DNA of 64,000 bases from Microcoleus sp. EPA2 (GTDB lineage: Bacteria; Cyanobacteriota; Cyanobacteriia; Cyanobacteriales; Microcoleaceae). The stretch spans positions 40,236 through 104,235 of the forward strand of contig JAHRFD010000001.1 in NCBI GenBank assembly GCA_020882975.1, in the 5' to 3' direction. The translations under genes were made by a program, and so were the position numbers. Below, piece after piece: positions 58,978-64,000 of this stretch (position 1 is its first letter; each line of letters opens with the position of its first letter). Below the pieces are notes generated by a model. It made no database searches, was not told the DNA's origin, and saw nothing but the letters and a program-made list of their open reading frames with translations.

Positions 58978-60987
58978 CTATAGTTCTGAGATGAGAGTGC
59001 GGCGATCGCGCCTTGCTTCCTCGTTTTCTGGCTGAATAGCGATGGCTCGATCGTAGGCTGTCATTGCTTCTTCATAGCGCTTTAATTGCGACAACACTGT
59101 CCCCAAGTGATGCCAAGCGTTGTAGGAATCAGGCTTGATCGCAACCGCTTGTTCATAGGCGGCGATCGCCTCTTGGTTTCGGTACAATTTTGCTAAGGCT
59201 TCGCCTTTACCAAACCAAGCTTCATAACACTGAGGGTTAATTTCGATCGCTTTTTCGTAAGATGCGATGGCGGGTGCGTAATCCAACAGTTTCTCGAAAG
59301 CTGTGCCTCGGTTGTGCCAAATTTCAAAGTCGTTTGATTTAATCGCAATGGCTTTGTCATAGGATGCGATCGCATCCAGATAGCGGTGTATGTTTCCGAA
59401 GACAGCACCTCGATTGTACCAAACTTCATATTTGTCTGGGGCGATGCTGATGGCTCGATCGTAGGAATCAATCGCATCTTTGTAGCGGAGCAATTTCCAT
59501 AACATATTACCTCGATTGTACCAGGTTTCGTATCTATTGGGATAGATAGCAATCGCTCGATCGTAGGAATCGACTGCTGCTTCGTACTGCTTTATTTTAC
59601 CCAACATCACGGCTCGGTTGTGCCAAATTTCGCTGTCGGTTGCTTTGATGGCGAGGGCGCGATCGTAACTGGCGATCGCCTCTTCGTAGTGGTGTAATTT
59701 CCCCAATAAAGCTGCGATATTGTGCCAGGGAGCATAATTTGTGGGTTCGATCGCACTTGCTTGCTGGTAACAGACGATCGCCTCTTCGTACTTTTGCAAT
59801 TTTCCCAGCAAATTAGCTTTATGATACCAAGCTTCATAGTTATTTGATTTAATAGATATGGCTTGGTCATAACAGGCGCTCGCCTCTTCGTACTTTTGCA
59901 ACTTTATTAACACATTTCCGCGCCAATACCAAGCCATATCTAAATTATTATTCGTTAAAATAGCTTTTTCAAAGCAGACTACTGCCTCATCATATTTGCC
60001 TTGAAAATAAAGCCCTTCCCCTTGCTTGATATAATCATCAGCAATCAAATTATTGTCCTCACTAGAAACCGAGGCTACTTCTGAGTCTGGGGAGTTGTTG
60101 GAGGGAGGTGTTGGTGCGACTTTGACAACTTCCTGGGCTACCACGGCGGGGAGTTGAGAAATTTCTTGAACTATTTGAGATTTTTTTTCGTAAACTTCCG
60201 TCAGCAAAACTTGCAGGTGCATCAAAAATTGAGATTTGAGAGTTTCTATTTGCTCGACGGAAGATTTAGAAACTTCAGTTTCTTTACTTAAAAAATCAAT
60301 GGATTGTTTGGCTGCACTCATTTGTGCTTCTAATTCATCTCTCAATTTTTGATTTAACTGACTAGAATTAATTAATTCTGATTCTAATACACCAATTCCC
60401 TGTAATCTTTTATTGGCATCAGCCACCAACTGTCTGATTACCAGCCGTCGCATCATCCAAAAAAAAGCAAGGGTAACTGGGGGAAATATGGTCCCCAGAA
60501 TCAGCAAAATATTGAGCAAAGTTACAGTATGATTAAAACTATATTCAGAGTCGATATTGCCACCAACGCGGGGAGAGATCAAATCGAAAGCGTCGCGAGC
60601 TTGGGGGATGGTTTGAGTACCGGATTCGATTAATTTAGCTAGCCAAGTTTCTTGTAAGGATTTGGTCAATTCATCACCGGATGAAGATGTAGTGTTTTCC
60701 TTGGTTTTGGCTGGGATAGATGACTGGGGTGGTGCTGTCGCCACGAGCAAACCTGTCTGGGATTTGACAGCAATGCGTGGGGAAAATTGTTCGTGGGCGA
60801 TCGTCTCTGGGGCGCTAATTGAATGAGCGGGACGGGCTACGGTATTATTTATGGCATCCACAAAGTTGCTGCTTTGTGGTGTTTGAGGAGCAGCCGGAGG
60901 TGGAGCGGGAGTTTTGCTAGCATTAGCAGTTAAATTCTGGGATGCGAGGGCAGCCAGAGTCAAAAAAGCTACATTTGATACTCGCAT
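58978..60987 (-). CDS. Membrane-anchored TPR protein
   Basis: 669 residues. An N-terminal signal-like segment (VAFLTLAALASQNLTANAS) precedes a Pro-rich, disordered stretch. A membrane helix lies near 155-180 (LLNILLILGTIFPPVTLAFF), then a coiled coil (~190-290). From ~325 to the end about ten TPR units follow, with the 34-residue pattern AWYWRGNVLIKLQKYEEASA and repeated YDxAIAI...EIWHNRGxxxxKL units. TPRs give a protein-binding superhelix; here it probably faces the cytoplasm after the membrane helix. The partner is unknown. Tandem repeat similarity is high at the DNA level. Terminator at 58913-58944. Confidence 0.88.
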   Translation of the reverse strand: MRVSNVAFLTLAALASQNLTANASKTPAPPPAAPQTPQSSNFVDAINNTVARPAHSISAPETIAHEQFSPRIAVKSQTGLLVATAPPQSSIPAKTKENTTSSSGDELTKSLQETWLAKLIESGTQTIPQARDAFDLISPRVGGNIDSEYSFNHTVTLLNILLILGTIFPPVTLAFFWMMRRLVIRQLVADANKRLQGIGVLESELINSSQLNQKLRDELEAQMSAAKQSIDFLSKETEVSKSSVEQIETLKSQFLMHLQVLLTEVYEKKSQIVQEISQLPAVVAQEVVKVAPTPPSNNSPDSEVASVSSEDNNLIADDYIKQGEGLYFQGKYDEAVVCFEKAILTNNNLDMAWYWRGNVLIKLQKYEEASACYDQAISIKSNNYEAWYHKANLLGKLQKYEEAIVCYQQASAIEPTNYAPWHNIAALLGKLHHYEEAIASYDRALAIKATDSEIWHNRAVMLGKIKQYEAAVDSYDRAIAIYPNRYETWYNRGNMLWKLLRYKDAIDSYDRAISIAPDKYEVWYNRGAVFGNIHRYLDAIASYDKAIAIKSNDFEIWHNRGTAFEKLLDYAPAIASYEKAIEINPQCYEAWFGKGEALAKLYRNQEAIAAYEQAVAIKPDSYNAWHHLGTVLSQLKRYEEAMTAYDRAIAIQPENEEARRDRRTLISEL

Positions 60988-61388
60988 AAGCGTGAAATTA
61001 CTTAGGAGGAGTTAGTGCTTGCCGATCGCTCCTGGGGCGATCGCGATGCTACTGTCAGCAGTCAAAATCGCGATTTCCAGAGAGTTTGGCTTACTATCTC
61101 CAAAATACGCCCAGCCTCTGATTTATCAGGAAAAGTGTCCACAATTCCCACTCTGTCACTTTCCCGAAAGGATAGATGGTGGCGATCGCTCCGGTTCCAT
61201 CACCCTCTAGTCAGATACCCAACAACTTCTACGAAGTCGGGTATCAAAAATACCCATAAACTCATTGTTGAAAAATGATAAAATAGACATCTCCTAAAAA
61301 GCCAGTCTTGGAACAGCAGAATGCCAAGCCCAGAATAATTTTGGGGATGTCCATAACTAATTCAATCAACAGTAATTGAGGGCAATTC
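60988..61388. other. Divergent promoter region between the TPR gene and dprA
   Basis: No gene is seen. An imperfect inverted repeat GATACCC...GGGTATC with an inner ACTTC/GAAGT pairing lies near 61213-61243. HIP1-like sites occur near 61024-61040. Promoters for both divergent genes must be here. Confidence 0.4.
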
Positions 61389-62540
61389 ATGACAGAAGAA
61401 CGCACTTACTGGCTGGCTTGGTCTCAAATTAACGGCATCGGGCCGATTTTATTACAAAGATTGCAGGAACATTTTCAGAGTTTAGCAACAGCTTGGACGG
61501 CAAAATCCCTAGATTTATGCCAAATTGAAGGCTTTGGTAAACAGACTATTGAAAAAGTAATAGCAGAACGAAAAAAGATTAATCCCCAACAATTTATTGA
61601 ACAACATCTCATCAAAAATCCTCTTTTTTGGACACCAGCCGATCGAGATTATCCTCGTTTATTATTAGAAATTCCCACTCCACCAGCAGTCTTATATTAT
61701 CGGGGTACAGTTGATACCAAAGAAAGTCAAGGAATTACACCCACAGTAGCAATTGTGGGTACTCGCTCTCCTTCGGAATATGGTAGACGGTGGACTCGTA
61801 AATTTAGCGCTGCTTTGGCTAAAAGCGGTTTTACTGTGGTGTCGGGATTGGCGGCTGGAATCGATACAGAAGCTCATACAAGCTGTTTGGCTGCGGGAGG
61901 GCGGACTTTTGCCATATTAGGCACGGGAGTCGATATCGTTTATCCTCGGCAAAATGATAAGTTGTACGATCGCATTTTGCAGCAGGGATTAGCAATTAGT
62001 GAATATCCCGCTGGTACTCAACCAAATAAAACTAATTTTCCCCGGAGAAATCGGATAATTGCTGGTTTAAGTCGTGCTACCATAGTCATAGAAGCTCCGC
62101 GCCAATCTGGTGCTTTAATTACCGCTTATCAAGCTAATGATTTTTGCCGGGATGTCTATGTTTTGACATCAAGATTAGATGATGAACTTTCCTTTGGATG
62201 TTTGGAATTATTGAGTAAAGGTGCTCATCCAATTCTGCCCAATAGCGATCGACTTTTGAGCGAAGAACGATTGTTAGAAATGCTAGGAGCTATCCCCAAA
62301 TTGGATTCTCCCCAACAATTGTCCCTATTTCCAGCCAATCCGTCTCCCCAAAAGCAAGAGCCAGCATTGGATAGGGAATTAGCTTTGGTGTTAAGTGCGA
62401 TCGAATCTGGTCCGATTGCTTTTGATTGCATTGTCCAAGCCGCAGGATTAGATACCGGCAAAATTTCTAGTGCACTATTGCAATTAGAATTATTAGGATT
62501 AGTCTCCCAGTTACCGGGAATGCGATACCAGCGGTGCTGA
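61389..62540 (+). CDS. dprA: DNA processing protein DprA/Smf
   Basis: 383 residues. An N-terminal helical HhH-like region (LAWSQINGIGPILLQRLQEH) leads to the extended Rossmann-like DprA core: TVAIVGTRSPSEYGRRW, VSGLAAGIDTEAH, AILGTGVDIVYPRQN, SEYPAGTQPNKTNFPRRNRI and AGLSRATIVIEAPRQSGALI. The C-terminal winged-helix-like DprA_WH part ends QLPGMRYQRC. DprA binds incoming single-stranded DNA and loads RecA during natural transformation. Complete and monocistronic; a dispersed repeat follows in the next gap. Confidence 0.95.
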   Translation: MTEERTYWLAWSQINGIGPILLQRLQEHFQSLATAWTAKSLDLCQIEGFGKQTIEKVIAERKKINPQQFIEQHLIKNPLFWTPADRDYPRLLLEIPTPPAVLYYRGTVDTKESQGITPTVAIVGTRSPSEYGRRWTRKFSAALAKSGFTVVSGLAAGIDTEAHTSCLAAGGRTFAILGTGVDIVYPRQNDKLYDRILQQGLAISEYPAGTQPNKTNFPRRNRIIAGLSRATIVIEAPRQSGALITAYQANDFCRDVYVLTSRLDDELSFGCLELLSKGAHPILPNSDRLLSEERLLEMLGAIPKLDSPQQLSLFPANPSPQKQEPALDRELALVLSAIESGPIAFDCIVQAAGLDTGKISSALLQLELLGLVSQLPGMRYQRC

Positions 62541-62573
62541 CATCGCATCATTTCTGAATTTCTTCCTCCCTCC

Positions 62574-62633
62574 CCTTAGTAAGGGGAGGGCTGGGGTGGG
62601 GTAAAAAATTTACGACTCCTCCAAGGATTGCTA
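62574..62633. repeat. Dispersed ~60-bp repeat, inverted copy
   Basis: This is the reverse complement of 55834-55894 with few changes: CCTTAGTAAGGGGAGGGCTG then GGGTGGGGTAAAAAATTTAC and GACTCCTCCAAGGATTGCTA. The outer CCCTCCCCTTA/TAAGGGGAGGG part forms a hairpin and may end dprA transcription. Confidence 0.75.
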
Positions 62634-62819
62634 CAGCGGTTCCTGCTGTTATGAGGTACAAAAGCGGGGTGCATCGCATTTTTGTAGGGGATTCGCATTC
62701 GCGCCCATATCTTATAGATAGATCAGAGATTTTCAACGCGAATGCTTCGCCCCTACCGATATATTTGCAAATTCGGGATGCTCCCAGTGTGTCGCAATAC
62801 AGCGGGAATCGCTGTATAT

Positions 62820-64000
62820 TTATTCTTGATTATTTTTTCCTTCCACATATCCATTATCTACCAGTCGCCAAGCGCCGCCAGAATTGCCTGTCAAATCGCA
62901 ATCTGCCACCTTCGCAATAGCATCTTTATAAAGTGCGATCGCCTCAGAGCCATTACCAGTAATTCGACACCGATGTACAATCAATTTCCCTCCCAATCCG
63001 ACACCAATTCCTACAGTACCATTGCCAAAAATATCACTATCTTCCACCGTTAGTTGGGCGCTATCGGACATAAAAATTCCGTTCCAGATGCCATCATGAA
63101 TTTGACAGCGACGCATTACAGAAGCAGCATTATGCCCGCAAATTCCCACCACAGAATAGTCAGCAGAAGTAATATCGCTATCTTCGATGACTAACTCTCC
63201 TTCCCGAATATCAACCGCATAATAATTTCCAGTAGCATTTAGGGTTAAACCTCGCACTAAAGCCGATGCTGTTTGCATTTTGAGGCAGTTAGAATTGGTA
63301 CTTTGAATAACAATGCTTCCCGCTTCTATTTTACCGATAATTTCCACAGATTTATCGAGGATGAGACTTTCTAAATATAAGCCCGGATTCACATAAATGC
63401 GAGTATTTGGTGCTGCATTTTGTAGTGCTTCGTTAATTGTAGTATAATTACCTTGGCCTTGTTGACAAACAACCAATTCTAGGCTATTGGAGATTTGAGC
63501 CTGGAAAGTTGATGGTGCAATTTCCTCAGATTCAGCAGCGGGTGTTGCAATTTCTCCATCGCCCGTGAGGGATTGTGCTGGGATTTCTGATAATTGTGTA
63601 CTTAGTTGCAACTTTTCGCGATCGAAATTTGCTAACTGATGCTCTAATTCGGATACTTGAGCTGTCAGGTTAGTTTGCTGTTGTTGCGCCGTCTCTAATT
63701 GACTTTGCATTTCCTGAAGTTGGGTGTAATATTGCGATCGCTCTTGATTTGCTGTTTCCCATTCTGACTGTAATTGGGAGCGACTCTGCTCTAATTCGGA
63801 TACTTGAGCTCTCAGGTTAGCTTGCTGTTGTTGCGCCGTCTCTAATTGACTTTGCATTTCCTGAAGTTGGGTGTAATATTGCGATCGCTCTTGATTTGCT
63901 GTTTCCCATTCTGACTGTAATTGGGAGCGACTCTGCTCTAACTCGGATACTTGAGCTGTCAGGTTAGCTTGCTGTTGTTGCGCCGTCTCTAATTGACTTT
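62820..64000 (-). CDS. Coiled-coil protein with C-terminal right-handed beta-helix, 5' end missing
   Basis: The frame is open from the TAA at 62820 to the right edge (393 codons visible); the true start lies outside the window. The N-terminal visible part is a Gln/Glu-rich coiled coil built of exact 49-residue repeats (MQSQLETAQQQQ...YYTQLQE), seven heptads each. The C-terminal ~220 residues are a pectate-lyase-like beta-helix: QGNYTTINEALQNAAPNTRI, LDKSVEIIGKIEAGSIVIQS, then DSDITSADYSVVGICGHNA and DSDIFGNGTVGIGVGLGGKL rungs. This domain order occurs in cyanobacterial carbohydrate-binding or NosD-like proteins. Substrate and location are unknown. Confidence 0.85.
   Translation of the reverse strand, partial: SQLETAQQQQANLTAQVSELEQSRSQLQSEWETANQERSQYYTQLQEMQSQLETAQQQQANLRAQVSELEQSRSQLQSEWETANQERSQYYTQLQEMQSQLETAQQQQTNLTAQVSELEHQLANFDREKLQLSTQLSEIPAQSLTGDGEIATPAAESEEIAPSTFQAQISNSLELVVCQQGQGNYTTINEALQNAAPNTRIYVNPGLYLESLILDKSVEIIGKIEAGSIVIQSTNSNCLKMQTASALVRGLTLNATGNYYAVDIREGELVIEDSDITSADYSVVGICGHNAASVMRRCQIHDGIWNGIFMSDSAQLTVEDSDIFGNGTVGIGVGLGGKLIVHRCRITGNGSEAIALYKDAIAKVADCDLTGNSGGAWRLVDNGYVEGKNNQE
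63691..64000. repeat. 147-bp tandem repeats inside the coiled-coil gene
   Basis: The marker GTCTCTAATTGACTTTGCAT recurs at 63691 and 63838, and its first 16 bases again at 63985 where the window ends; the spacing is exactly 147 bp (49 codons). Units are nearly identical, so the array is recent and continues beyond the window. Confidence 0.92.

Overview
The window looks like the chromosome of a filamentous cyanobacterium of the Oscillatoria/Microcoleus/Phormidium type. The evidence is the very frequent GCGATCGC-type (HIP1) octamers, an RNA polymerase whose beta-prime subunit is split into rpoC1 and rpoC2, the carboxysome shell protein CcmP, a Ycf23/DUF561 protein, a one-helix high-light-inducible protein, an NTRC-type thioredoxin reductase, a group 1 sigma factor of cyanobacterial type, and many heptanucleotide tandem repeats. 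The genus is an inference.

Layout. 0-7 kb: the start of a short-chain dehydrogenase gene, two large SdrD-B-repeat surface or secreted proteins without signal peptides, an exported peptidoglycan-binding protein and a 1.1-kb structured noncoding stretch. 7.7-10.1 kb: NTRC and an orphan CRISPR array whose terminal repeat is split by two small transposon-like elements. 10.6-13.5 kb: a peptide-type ABC permease and an AAA ATPase + DUF4276 (TOPRIM-like) pair that may be a defence module. 15-21 kb: sigA, a small Hli gene, a MalK-type ABC ATPase and a gyrA/parC-type topoisomerase gene. 22-25 kb: a single-domain response regulator, a truncated small HTH gene with an inverted-repeat cluster upstream, and a second CRISPR array with odd spacers, bounded by 23-bp direct repeats. 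25-38 kb: the minus-strand rpsT-tatD-rpoB-rpoC1-rpoC2 series, with unusually large repeat-filled gaps inside rpoBC1C2. 38-47 kb: housekeeping and cyanobacterial genes (hisD, YdcF-like, DUF2301, Ycf23, an AAA ATPase, ccmP, pentapeptide repeats). 47-51 kb: pyrE followed by a methyltransferase/pyrE chimeric remnant and a type II restriction-modification pair. 51-56 kb: thiC with a TPP riboswitch and a cluster of Uma2-family genes with a duplicated remnant. 56-64 kb: an RTX/Calx-beta protein, a TPR protein, dprA, and the 3' part of a coiled-coil/beta-helix gene with exact 147-bp tandem repeats.

Themes. The housekeeping backbone is interspersed with genome-defence and mobile features: two CRISPR arrays with no cas genes in the window, an R-M pair, an ATPase-TOPRIM pair, Uma2 nucleases, and a family of ~100-bp elements with imperfect inverted ends and 3-bp TNA target duplications. 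The strongest unexpected observations are the CRISPR repeat that can be rebuilt exactly to 36 nt once two such elements are removed, the CRISPR spacer that is itself a Rho-independent terminator, the in-frame methyltransferase-PyrE chimera beside the R-M pair, the ~38-nt tandem repeat array between rpoC1 and rpoC2, and a strong strand-composition skew over rpoC1/rpoC2 that opens kilobase-long antisense frames.
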